Shown here: positions 49,806 to 61,269 of the stretch, piece after piece
How the letters are laid out: every line of letters starts with the position of its first letter
Numbering within the stretch: position 1 is the first letter of the stretch
Source of the DNA: Temnothorax longispinosus
Lineage: Eukaryota > Arthropoda > Insecta > Hymenoptera > Formicidae
NCBI RefSeq assembly: GCF_030848805.1
Contig: NC_092358.1
Coordinates: 7,254,001 to 7,318,000, forward strand
DNA: 64,000 nt
Reading direction: 5' to 3'
Program-made: the position numbers and the translations under genes
Notes under the pieces: model-generated
What the model was told of the DNA's origin: nothing
The model's database searches: none
The model's input: the letters and a program-made list of their open reading frames with translations, nothing else

Positions 49806-50567
49806 GCTTCTACATGTGTTACGCGAATAATATCGCTGGGAGGGCGAGCACGATTCTCTCTCGAAAGAGGAAGAATCTACCTTGACAAAGCGGCGGAATT
49901 GTGCGCGCCGTTTGAAAGTACAATTCGCATTTCGAGATGTTGGAGTGTTATGATGATTGAGCGAATAGATATTCACTCGTTCACTTGTATTAGTTAAATT
50001 TGCAAACAGTGATAGAATGTATATTAAATTACATTAAATATAATTTTAAATTGCTTTTTGTTTGACATACATTACGTATTTTCCCAGATTTAAAAAATAG
50101 ACACGTACTAAATAAATAATTTATAAAATAGTTATAAATGAGGTATATTATATTTCATATTGATTAGAAAAGGCATTGAAAATTGCTATAAAATTATTAT
50201 AAAGTTTCAGTTAAAGCAAGAGTTGAGTTTTTTAATATAATTGTAGCTATAAAGATAAAAAATTGATATAAACTTTCATGTAATTCATTCAGGCTCGGAA
50301 CGTTCGTTCCGAGTTCATTGAAAATTGTCGCAAATTAATTATATATAGTATACATATATTCTCTATTATCATCAGTGCTAATATACTTTCGACAAAGAGC
50401 TATGACTCTCGTTCTGGTTCTTTTACGGCGAAGCAAAATAAAAAATAGTCAGGGCTCCGGCTGGGAGATAGGGCGATTTAACGGATCTCGCGCAGCCTCG
50501 GGCTGAAAAGAGCGAGACAAAAGCGGGCCCGGTCGTTTAGAAAAGCCAGGCGGCGGCAGGTGAAGCA

Positions 50568-50630
50568 GGGGGTGGGGGTTTGAAGTGCATCCAAGTTAAA
50601 GCGAGTTCGCGCAGACACGGGGGTGGGGTT
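50568..50630 (+). repeat. Paired G-run motif GGGGGTGGGG
   Basis: GGGGGTGGGGG at 50568 and GGGGGTGGGG at 50619, each followed by TT, lie 51 bp apart in a CpG-rich patch. Together they give four long G-runs on the + strand, which could allow a G-quadruplex or a C2H2 zinc-finger site. Confidence 0.6.
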
Positions 50631-50639
50631 TTTTGCCAC

Positions 50640-52930
50640 TTAAGCCGCTCGACGGAGCCGGGAGAACGGCGAATACACGGCGAATAAACGGAAAATGTTT
50701 CGGAAAACTGACTCCGACTTTCCATCGAAGCCTCACTTCGGGAGCTTCTATTTTCGATCGCGGCTCTTCGATAAATGCGACGGCGCGAGGTGTTTTAATT
50801 GAGTTTCATCGCGGCTCGGAGTAAAATTTGTCCCGCGAGCGATTAGATCGCGAACGTATGGACACATATTCGGCGCGAGATGGAGTTTCTCATTCCTGTT
50901 ATACGTCCCGGCCTCGTTCCAGCAATATAGAATCGATCAGGATGATTCGCGATAGTTAAATGACACATATATGCATATTTCTACAATAAAACAGCTGCGC
51001 TGAAGAGATTGCTCGATATTTTTAACACGATGTTTTGGATGAAAAATGTTGAAAATCTTTTATCAAGGAGGGGTGCAATTAAAGAATTTTTTAAATTATT
51101 TTTTCCTAGGTGTAAACATCTTTTTTTATTTTTTGATTACCTATTCATCAAGTAATTGAGAACAATGAATTTTTTTCGAAATAAAATTTACTCCGAATAA
51201 AATTAACACTAAAAATTTAATCATTTCTCTGATTATTTAAAAATTATTATTCATTTAATGAAATCAATGTTCCTAGAGATAATTTAAAATTTTTTAAATA
51301 TACTCAAAGATGTGTGATTAAAAACAAGTTTACTTTTTAAATAACTTTTAGGAAAAGTTTGTTTTAGTTTTTATACCTATTTTAATCTAAAATAAAGGCA
51401 CGAGAATATTCTATTATTTTTCATCAAAATTAAGTAAACTTAATTCCATCTACAATATATTGTTATGCATTTATCGTGTTTGCAACAAAGTATATATATT
51501 CTGATTTAATTATCTTATCCAAATATGCGTAGTTTGTTGATTATTGATTGGCTAAATTATATATATTATACGCACTGCTTGAGATTGCAAATTACGTAAA
51601 TCGAGATTCGATGCAAAAGTTCATTAACTTGCATATGCGCATGATTGATTATTCATTTCCAAACGATCGTTCGTAATTCCGGTCCGAAATGGCGATAATG
51701 CGCTACAGAAAAGTACGAGAGCACCGTCCGATCGGAAGAAAGGAGAGCTCAAAGAGGAAATAGCTGCACAACGGAGGGAAAATCCTTTCCTATGGACGTC
51801 CCCTCGAGAGGCGAAGGAATTACTTCTCGCGCGTCGACATTGTCGGGGATCTCTCATTGTCCTCAGGACAGTCTTTTCTTTTCGGAATCCCTTATTGCTA
51901 TCGATATGAAGTAATTGACACTTCCTTCGTGAGATTTTTCGTTCCGGGAGAGCAACGAAATTTCGCGAACGTGATCGGCAGACGAGGTTCCTATTCGCGC
52001 GATATCTACCCTCGGGGGTTCGCTTTTTCGGCTGTCTAGAAATATCTTATCTTCCTCTCGGACTCCAAACGTCTTTCTGATATCTTCCTGACCTCTTCCG
52101 ACGTTTGCGGCAATTGACGTTTTCATCTGGAGGAGCTCCGTCGCGTAGCAACCGGCTAAACTTGGCCGTACCATCAATGAGATTGCGCCACTTCGGCCAC
52201 GAACTCGTGAAAAATTCTATTATCCTTTAAACGAAAAAAAGTCACGTATCCGGTGACACGGCTATGTCTGATAACGTTATCCAAGCGGAGATAAGTTATT
52301 AAATATATATATCCTTTATGGCCATTTCCTACAAAAAGAGAGAGAGAGAGTTAGAGAGGATCAAGGATTTTCTTGAGAATGCGAAGAGCATCAATTTTCA
52401 ATTTTTATTAGAAAATTGTAACCAAGTAACAGGAATATTCACAATAATTCACGCATGAACGCACACAAAAAATGTGACGAAATACTGATTGCAGAAAACG
52501 ACAAAAAGAATAGATTTTAATTCTTTATTCAACCATAGTCGCTACAATATTTCAAATTTTTCTGTCTCTCCATTTTTGCATATTTTACATATTTCGATGA
52601 AAATTCTCGAGTATAGCTCGGTACAGCTCGGTCATAAAAACCAAATGCGACATATCTCCCGCGCCGCTGTATATTTTAGGAACAATTTTCGCGAAAATAG
52701 GGTCGCTTCTTCAGAAAGGACGGTACACACACACACACACAGCAGATATTTCTACATTTTCATGGAATAAGGTCGGGGGCCCTCTCGTATCTCCCTCGCA
52801 TCTCACGTTTTGCATCTTTCATACCCTTAAATCGAGCACAGTCGAACGTGCTCCGGAGAGCGGGATTAATTATCCAGTTGCGAAATGCTGCCTGTGGGGA
52901 TACCGTCAACCACCTCCTCCCTTTCCCCCT
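50640..52930. other. No recognised gene
   Basis: CpG-rich to about 50900, then AT-rich to about 51600, then moderately GC-rich at 51650-52230 and 52780-52930. Short GA (52336-52350) and CA (52725-52740) runs occur. No coding or RNA feature is supported. Confidence 0.5.
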
Positions 52931-52945
52931 GTTCTTTATTCGCAG

Positions 52946-53031
52946 GTCGCTAAATCCATAGGAATAGATGCAAGAGCCGAGAGCGGACTCGGCTCTCTCT
53001 CAAAGTCGGCACGCAAACTTCCGCAAAATAG
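52946..53031 (+). CDS. Candidate internal exon, 86 bp (unassigned)
   Basis: A long pyrimidine tract (CCTCCTCCCTTTCCCCCTGTTCTTTATTCGCAG, AG ending at 52945) is one of the best acceptors in the window. The following 86 bp read openly only if entered in phase 0, giving VAKSIGIDARAESGLGSLSK and then SARKLPQNR, and end at a moderate donor, ATAG/GTATAC. Entered in phase 1, as the candidate first exons B and C would require, it hits a stop at once, so it would not follow them directly. Inside is a perfect 9-bp-stem hairpin at 52973-52996 (AGAGCCGAG/CTCGGCTCT). It could be a non-coding exon or a cryptic site. Confidence 0.25.
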
Positions 53032-53039
53032 GTATACGA

Positions 53040-56000
53040 CAAAACTTGACTCGATTCAGCGCTCGACTAGAGTTCAATCCAATTATCTGTCGAGAACGAC
53101 CATTATAATAACGTCGATCTTTCTGAATTAACATGCGTTTTATATTAATATAATAGATGATATCATATGATTATTCGATTCCGGTTAATATATAATATTA
53201 TTTGTATGTCTGAGATATAGGTATTTGTAAGTATATAGATACAATTGATTTAAATAAATTCTCTTCATAATTCATATATTTTTTAGAAGAAATTTTAAAT
53301 CACTAATTTTAATGTTTAATATTGATAAAAAAATATGGTTTTATATTCATGATTCATGATTATTCATGAATTGTGATAAATTTATAAGTAGTACTTATTT
53401 TAAGCTCAAGTTTTGATTACTTTAAACTTTTATTAACAATTAATGTTTAATGTTTATAAATTATAATATGATTTATAATTTATAATTATACTTGTAATTC
53501 TAAATTATATAATTTACAATATATTATATTATATACTATATGTTATATACTCTCTATATTATAAACATTATATTACATTATAATTATAAATCTATAAATT
53601 ACTATTTTATCTTAGGTAACTTATGATTGTATATTGCATTTTATGCAAAAATACATATATATTTTACGAAATAGTGACTGTTTCTCACGTTTTCCTCAAG
53701 TTTCTCTCGGGAGAATTGTGGCAAATTCGCTTGGCATGGCTAAGCCGTTTAGAAAAAGACGAGTATATATTTTTTAATTATTCGCGAAAGAACGGGTCGC
53801 TTTCACTGCACAAGTGCAATTAGATGGGTGGTTAACGCGCCTTTGAAAAGTTCATTGCGCTATACCGTATACTGCCGACGGCGTTTCTTTTGCTTTTGCG
53901 CTACATCAAGCGAGTAATAAAACTGGCAATCAATTTAGCCCTTGCGCGATCTATTTTCTAAGAGAGTAATATTTTTCGGACCTTGAAAAAAGCCTTGAGA
54001 AGAGAAAACATTTTTAATTAGTTTGAACGTAGAATATGGCTGATAATTATATCAATTTCCTTTGATCATTTCTTTCTTAGCGTAAATTCGATTAAACGCT
54101 TTCTTTACTTATCTATCTTTATCATCAATCTGCTTCATTTGAGATCGAGTTTACTTGAGAAAATAGATTTAGACTGACGGGATTGATCTAATTGTCTCTG
54201 AACCTTATAAAATATGTAATTCTCCACGAAAATCTAATTCTCCACAATTTGATCAAATAAATTGAAGCTCATTGATTTTTAACTAATATTTTTATTATGT
54301 TAAGAAACTATTATAAAATATTTGGCTATATGTATATGCAATAAAAGTAATTAAAAATTTGTTAAAATTGTCCGCGTTAAAAAACTGCTGAAGTTTGGTT
54401 GAAAAGAAGGAAAGAAGCCATTTGATGAAAACTCCAGATATATCTTTCCCGAATGAGAAGAAACTGGGATACCAAAGAGATAAACTAAGCATTGCCGCGC
54501 TGTCCTTTTTTCTCCTCGCGTAAAAGCCTGTCGAGTTTCCTCGTTTTGCATTTTTTAATTAGTTACGAAGAACGCGGCTCGTTTTCTCGTCGACGCGAAC
54601 GTCGGAATTAGCCGGTAACGCGACTTTAAAAAGTTTACGTCCGCGAGAGCAAGTGGAAACGGCGGAAGCGTTTCTCTTTACGGTTCGCGGGTGTGTATAC
54701 GCTTGCTTTTGTTACGCTCGCATAATCAAGGGTAGTGCAGGGACGCCGCCGCGCCGCTTCTCTTGGAGAGACGCTATTGTAGGAATGCCGAGTACACCGC
54801 ATCGATGTTCCCTTATCCCTTATCTCGTTGCATACTACGAACGCGAACAATGTCTCGACGATCGATTCTGTACGGTATTCTGTTTACAGATGGAGCATCT
54901 ATATAACGGATAGACCATCAAAATATATCTCACGCGATTATAATTTCCTTAAGCCTATGCTTAAATTGGAATATTTATAAATTATTTATTCAATTAATTT
55001 AGAAATAACGTTTTAAAACATTGTTATACGTTTGCAAATATATATATATATTCATATGTCAACGATCGGAAAATATTTCAATAGAAATATTCTTACTCTC
55101 AAAGCTCAAACGTTTTTTATGTTCAATGAACAAAGACTTGGGGAGGGCTGACAAGATCAACTGTACTTTACTCGTCGTCGTCACCAGCTATCTCGTAAAT
55201 GAAGTTTAATGGAAAATAAGATTTTCTCCAATAACTCTCGTGTCTCGTAAATGAAATTGAGGCGTAGGATGACTCATTGAGATTCATCGTGCTTGAAGAT
55301 CGATCTAGATTTGCATACACACGAATGACAGAGTTCTCTCTCGTCGGATGTATTTTGTACGCATAGAGTGGGCCAAATGTGTGGGCTTCGCCATTGCACG
55401 CCAAAGTCAGAGCTTATGGCGGTCCATTACGCGCGACCAAAAGCTGCCTATTATTCTTCCTTGTATAATAACCTCGTAAAGTGGGGAAACTGCGAAAAGC
55501 TAAAATTAAGGCTTGACGAATAATAACGGTGGCACTCCCGCGCGGCAAATCAAGGGGTGCAGCCTCCGTCGTATCGAATTTACCTCTCGCGGAGGAGAAA
55601 CAGAGAGAAAGAGAGAAAACAGGTTGATTTCATCACTAGTTGCCATTTACTTTGCGTCCCGCTTTGTCATACCGTCCCGTTGAAATTACACCGCTTAAAA
55701 ACATCACTAAGCTACGCTCTTTGTCACGCGGAAACTATATCTTTTTCACCCATGCGATATGAAAAATAAAAAGAAGAGGGTTACAGTAAAATTTTAATGG
55801 AAGCCAAAGAAATATTTATTGATCGATAGTTAGCTTCACTATCAAAATGCCTTTTTATATCGTTTTCATATCGCGTGATACAAATCGCTGTATTTTTCCA
55901 ATTATTCATGTGCTTCACGTCGATTTCAAATAGCGGCAGGAATAAGCAGTTTACTTGGGTTCTATTCAGCTGCATAATTTAACAATGACCTGCTTGCTTA

Positions 56001-59000
56001 TTTTCTAAATTAATGAAGGCACAAAAGCCGCGAATACGGCGAGCAATGGCCGGCACGACGCAAAACGCGAAGTTTTACAATTAAAAGTTTCTCGGCTGCA
56101 AAGCGTGCACACTATATTACGCCCGAATAATTTATGCGCAGAAATCCGGTTCGATCCCCGCGGATATGCGCGGGCCTCAAGTTTACGAGGTGGAAAAAGC
56201 CATGAATATTTTACGCCCGTATACGGTAAAATGGCGCTACCGTATATTCAAATGAATTGGCCGTTCCTTTGAGATTATTCGTGGACGATTGGCTCCACCG
56301 CTATTGTTTTGTGTTTCTATCCATCGCGGTATCCAATGTTTGCTGCAGAAATCCAACCGAGACTATTTCCCTTTCGGCTAAATTTATTTCTGTCTCATTT
56401 TATTATTTATAATTAACTGCTGTTTTGCTGCTATTATATGGCACAACAGTGTTTCTTGATTAGAAATTAACAATGCAGGTGTAAATTACGAAGTTTCCTG
56501 GTCCAGGAACGTAACAGTCGCGAGCGTATTTGAGTGCAGTGATATATTGAAACCTAATAAAAAAGATTTAGAATAAAAAGTTGGGATCGTTCCTTTCCGC
56601 AAATGTAATTTGTCGCGTTAGCCAATCCTAACCCACGAGAATCCTCCGTCTTGATGTCTTATTTCCACGGATATATCGACGGGTCGCGTATAAGCACGGT
56701 TATATATGCTTTTACGCGCACAGCGGAGCTCGGCTGCGCGTGTAATCGACAGAAAAATTGCGTATTTCGCTATATCGGAGCAACCGTGATACGTAAATAT
56801 GCAAACGGGATTACAGCCTCCGTGCGCGCGTGGTTGTTTTATGAAGTGGAAAAACCTATGAATGTCTTATCGTGAGAAATACCGCTGCTCCAGTTCGAAC
56901 GAATCTGGGCGAGCGCGAAGTTGAAAGACTTTCATCTAAGAAATAGATGCGTATATGCGACTCACGTTTAAGCTCTCTTCCTTCGTATTATATTTTAATA
57001 TTAGATTTTTTAATCAATTCTTATAAAGCCTTATTACCTTTACAAAGAATTTTTTCGTGTTATTTATATTATATAATGTAACCTATTTATAATTATATTA
57101 ATTATTTATTAATATTACACATTACATGATACATTTAATTTAATCTTCTTTATATTTTCTACTTATAATCTATTTATAAGTTATGGGAACACTTTACTAT
57201 ATATTTTATTAATTTTACATAATTTGTCATAATTATTAAATTTAATTATTATCATATTGTTAAGTTTTGACACGCTGCGTATTTAAATTTGTAATAGCTT
57301 TTATCTTAATTTTTATCTCTTCTTACATTTTTGTTAATTTAACTCATAATTACGAGAGAGAGAAACATTTTGCCCCTTTGCAATTTACGGAGTACGTGTG
57401 AGGCGCGAGTCATTTTCGCTAGTAGATAAATAAAATGCGACATTCGCACCACCATCACCCTCTTTCGAGTAAAGTGCGGCTTACTGCTGCGCGGCAGTTA
57501 GATGTATATCTCACAGGGTTCATCCCCTGTTTCGCCGGAAATAAAGATCCCGAGTTTATTGAGCTCCGTACTAGAAGCGACGCGGTTCGTAGCTTCGAAA
57601 GCTTTATGCCGATCCTGAGAACCCCCATTCGCGTTTCGATTGGGCAGAACATTGCTGCGCGCACAAATGGGAAACCGTGAAGAAAAATTCACAAATTCTA
57701 ACTCTGATATTTTCCGAAAAGAAAGTCAACTTTGAAGAATCTACTTCATGAATTGTCTCTCTGTCGACAAAAAAAGATTCGAAAGATTTTTTACTTTCGG
57801 TTATTGTATAAATTATTGCATTGACAGATATATTACTGGCAAATAATTAATATTATAATTGGAATTCTTAGATACAATAAATTCTCTTTCTCTCTTTATA
57901 ATGTATAGAATAGATCAGATAAAAATAAATGAATATTCGCAATTTTGGGCAAAAGCCATAAGCGGCAATATTGTTGGACGTGTTATACAATTTCTTCCTC
58001 TTCTTTTTGTTCATCTGTCTATCACTGTCTATCTCTGTAAAAGGAAAATCCCTTCGGAACACACACCGGTTTGGGCTGTATTTTGCCCACGAGGTAAAGA
58101 TCTCTCCTTCTGACAGACAGTTATACCGCATTTAAATTGTTCGTAGCACAAAGTTTGTAAATCAAATCAATTTGAAAATCTGGACTGTCAGTGGCAGTTC
58201 TTGCATTTGAATAAACTCGCTGTCCGATATGATTACCCGTTTAAAAATGTATTTTTCTGAATGACATCTTTTATCAAAAGATTAAAAACAACGCATATAT
58301 TTCGAGAACACAGCTCTTGGAGAATTTCTGCGAATATAGACATATCCACCGTAATAATAATTATATAAATATCTAAAAATCATCGATTTTGAATTCGAAG
58401 AATCTATCGTACGGGATAAAATGCAAGATATATGGACGCTCTACATATTTCTGCCTACACATAAAAATCTGTTCAAGATTCTCTTTTCCGTGATAAATTA
58501 CTGTAAATAATCCTATTAAGAGACGCGAAATATTCGACGCGAACGCAGGCCAATTCTTGTCGACCCTGCAATTTCATTGATTGCACAACCGCCGCGCCGT
58601 ATTATTTACGCTTGGACGTTTGTATGCGATTACTATGCGGTTTGTTATTCTCGCCAGCCAGCATCTTGAAATATAGTTGATCGCTTTCATAAAATGGTGC
58701 GAATGCTTCCGCTTTTATTTATCGAGACAGATGTTTCGATGCATACTGTTATAGAGCAATTGCTTACATCTGAAAGAGCACTTACCTCGATAAAGAAGAG
58801 CTGATATTAAAGACAGGTGCAAATTGTGTGCAAGATGTTTGATGATATTTCTTATTGGAAGACTAAAACAATTTCTTTTCTTAGAGAATTTTAATATTTG
58901 ATTTCTAATATATATCAAATATAATTAAATGAGAATAATAAAACATTAAATAATTGTATATGTACCTTCCCGTAGTTTTGAAATATCTTGATAGGTATGT

Positions 59001-59280
59001 CATATTGATATCGATTTAAAATTTACTTAAAGCAATAATATCTGAAATTATAGCTAAAACAGCATCATCATTATCTATATACTCTCTTTGGCAGTAGGTA
59101 CATATTACCACTTCGTTGTCTATTTTTATCTCTAAAACATAATTAAAGTTAATCAAAGCATTAACTGAAATATTGAAATTGATTTCAACAATAGTGTTTT
59201 TATTTTTAAATATCCGTATTTAATTGTGATATCGGAATTTTCTGCAAGACATATCACGCATATGTTTCTTTCGTATCTGA
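53040..59280. other. Mostly AT-rich DNA, no recognised gene
   Basis: Very AT-rich at 53110-53640, including self-complementary TATAAATTATAA-type sequence at about 53450-53600, and at 56990-57350. GC-richer patches at 54560-54880, 56000-56330, 56650-56940 and 57400-57680 have short frames on both strands. A short ATG frame at 57435 begins with a histidine run but has no other feature. Confidence 0.45.
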
Positions 59281-59289
59281 TGAGACTTC

Positions 59290-59928
59290 ATGGATCGGAG
59301 AAGACACCCCGGAGGAACGAACAGCCTGTTCGCGTTGCTCGTCAATAAATTCACATTCACCAAGCTTTATGGTGGTAGCGACGGAATTCAGTTGCGATTT
59401 TACGTAGAGAACGTTCGACGTGCATGTACGAGGATGGAAAGAAATATCCCGGCAAACGTCGCGTGTCGCGGACCGGAGAAACGAATGAAAGCGCGTAGCT
59501 CGGATGGGAAAGCCGTATTCAATAGAAATCCTATGGCGAATCGTCGTCGCAAAACGCGCGTCGCGCGATGGAGAACCGCTCGTTCGTCCGCGTTCATTGC
59601 TGCAACCGCGGTGTCCGCCGTTAGCTTTTCCTTTTCATTTTTCCGCCTTCACACAGCGCGCGATATATCTGATTCGCGATATCTGCGCAGCGCCCGATAT
59701 TACGAGCGAAATCACCGGATACTTCTTTTTTTTATAGATAGCGTGCAACGACGGAAAACATTTAATCCCGATAATCCTCACGCGAGATGCGCTCGTACCG
59801 CAAAGAAAAAGAAAACATACATCATAATCTCTAGAAGAACATTTTTAAAGAATATTTTTATGCAAATATCGTTCTTCTTTTGCGAAGTCTTCGAGACGTG
59901 GGAAAGATTATATTTTCAATTTATTTAA
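59290..59928 (+). CDS. Hypothetical 212-codon ORF, arginine-rich
   Basis: This is the longest open frame in the window, ATG at 59290 to TAA at 59926-59928. The protein starts MDRRRHPGGTNSLFALLVNK, is rich in R and S, has a nuclear-localisation-like NRRRKTR near residues 84-90 and a hydrophobic stretch at about 101-118 (AFIAATAVSAVSFSFSFF). The C-terminus is aromatic and AT-encoded. The stop codon overlaps AATAAA (59927-59932), and a GT-rich stretch follows, as at a cleavage site. I recognise no domain. The frame spans a CpG-rich first part and an AT-rich tail, which is unusual for a chance ORF. Other frames are also open over the CpG-rich part, so chance cannot be excluded. Confidence 0.25.
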   Translation: MDRRRHPGGTNSLFALLVNKFTFTKLYGGSDGIQLRFYVENVRRACTRMERNIPANVACRGPEKRMKARSSDGKAVFNRNPMANRRRKTRVARWRTARSSAFIAATAVSAVSFSFSFFRLHTARDISDSRYLRSARYYERNHRILLFFIDSVQRRKTFNPDNPHARCARTAKKKKTYIIISRRTFLKNIFMQISFFFCEVFETWERLYFQFI

Positions 59929-59934
59929 TAAAAA

Positions 59935-60240
59935 TGTTAGGGTGACGCGTGGCTCATGAAAGTGATCGACTGGTAGTCAATGGATCCCAAGTGATAAAAT
60001 CTTTCTTCTTATTTTTCAAAGACCAACAGTTTTTAAAAACAAGACGTACGTCATTTTTAATTTTTTAATCAATTAAAGTTAATTTTTAAGGATTCGATCT
60101 CGTTCGGGAGAGAAATTAGATCATCGTGTTAGTTAAAAGATACGTCGAGCGCAAAATGGTGCGGTGTCTTGCATCTAATATTATTAGACATCGTAGGTCG
60201 TATATCCCATTTTAATTTTAACTTTCTTGGAAAAGACTAA
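59935..60240. other. AT-rich spacer
   Basis: Nothing supported. GTGGCTCATGAAAGTGATCG near 59949 faintly recalls a tRNA-like A-box but lacks a B-box. Confidence 0.4.
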
Positions 60241-60249
60241 CTTGGAAAA

Positions 60250-60925
60250 AATCTACGTACATATAGACGCGCATAGAAAAACGCGATCTTCCTCGCCGGT
60301 AAAATTGCGTTTGCGAGCGGATCCGCAAGAGAACTTACGGCGACATAGTGGGATGGGAGGGAAGGGAGCATCAATTCCGTTCCTATCATTCTGCAGCGGT
60401 ATCTATTGAACGTGGAGGAGGAAAATCTCGTTGGCGCACAAGAAGCCCGAAGAACGAAGTCTCTCCTTTCGGTTAACCTTCGCGTATATATACCGGGCGA
60501 ATCAGACCGGAAGTAAGGGAGACATAAAGTCGAAATAGGGGAAGGCCGTCGCGCGGTTGTCCCGCGCGCTGAATAGCCACCGACCAAGACTTTGTAACTG
60601 CCAATTCGCGGCTGCACCTCTCATCAGTGTCTACGAACTATTTAAAAAGATTTCGATCACAGAATACGTATTTTGCCGACACTGGTCGAGTGCAATGAGA
60701 TTAAAGCGCGCGCAAATAAATTTGCCGTGCGGAAAAATTGGACCCCTAAACTCGGCACTTGCCGAGTACACGCACGTTCTTCCGATTTTTCGACTGGTTA
60801 ATTTCTCTCAGTGGTCCACGCTTCGCGGTCGTTATAGTAATCGCTGAAAAACTCTGAGTAATTGGCCCAATTTCGTGCAGTTCGCGTCCGAAGCGAGGAA
60901 AGCAGCCAGCAAATTGCTTCCGCCC

Positions 60926-60968
<43 letters not shown>

Positions 60969-61162
60969 GACTTGCTGCAAGCTACGATAAAAATTTCCCC
61001 GTCCAGGACGATAAAATAGGTCGCGAGATCCTTCTATTTCGAGCCGCGGAAGCTGGCACATCTCCGCGGATATTCTCCGCGCGGATCTTTACGCGCTCGT
61101 CGACGAGGCGCTTTTACGTCGAGGCGCTCGTGAAACTCACGTTACCAGTCGTAACTTTGTCA
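60250..61162 (+). promoter_or_regulatory. CpG-rich leader of candidate isoform D
   Basis: A CpG-rich stretch with many open frames and a (GA)n tract at 60931-60967 ends in the short candidate coding start at 61163. The + frame used by that start is open from about 60875, through the GA tract, without an earlier ATG. A promoter role is inferred from composition and the donor downstream. Confidence 0.3.
60931..60967. repeat. (AG)18 microsatellite
   Basis: A pure AG run of 37 bp inside a CpG-rich patch. In the open + frame it would read as alternating E and R. Confidence 0.95.
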
Positions 61163-61211
61163 ATGTTACGGCAAATAGAAGCTTGTATACGGGATATCAA
61201 AGAGGGAGAGG
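61163..61211 (+). CDS. Candidate alternative first coding exon D, MLRQIEACIRDIKEGE
   Basis: ATG at 61163 opens 16 codons plus one base (MLRQIEACIRDIKEGE, then G), ending at GAGAGG/GTGAGT with the donor at 61212. It would leave in phase 1, like candidates A to C. A second donor, CCACG/GTAAGT at 61264, lies 52 bp downstream in the same open frame and would give a phase-2 exit. The peptide looks helix-forming and does not resemble the MPFF/MSFF pair. The shared phase has a one-in-three chance on its own, so support is limited. It may instead be a non-coding exon with alternative donors. Confidence 0.3.
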
Positions 61212-61269
61212 GTGAGTTTGAACGCCCGCGCCGAGTCAAATTTAATTGTCACAAATTTCCACGGTAAGT

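Larger units (their letters stand above)
45590..50560. other. Mixed DNA: CpG-rich patches and AT-rich DNA, no recognised gene
   Basis: A CT-rich tract lies at about 45699-45735. CpG-rich patches at 46350-46680 and 47030-47640 leave several overlapping frames open on both strands, the longest being 174 codons at 47044-47568. Three frames are open over the same stretch, so composition explains them. I found no consensus donor there. A further GC-rich patch lies at 48120-48380. The intervening DNA is AT-rich. Confidence 0.45.

Noticed and set aside
56135..56180. GGTTCGATCCCCG, a B-box-like or tRNA T-arm-like sequence
   Set aside because: No A-box, acceptor stem or anticodon arm can be drawn around it.
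57435..57680. 81-codon ATG frame with a histidine run near its start
   Set aside because: Two minus-strand frames overlap it, with no recognised motif and no splice sites or poly(A) signal.
59941..59995. tRNA- or SINE-like segment with GTGGCTCATGAAAG
   Set aside because: There is an A-box-like start but no B-box and no body. Too weak to call.
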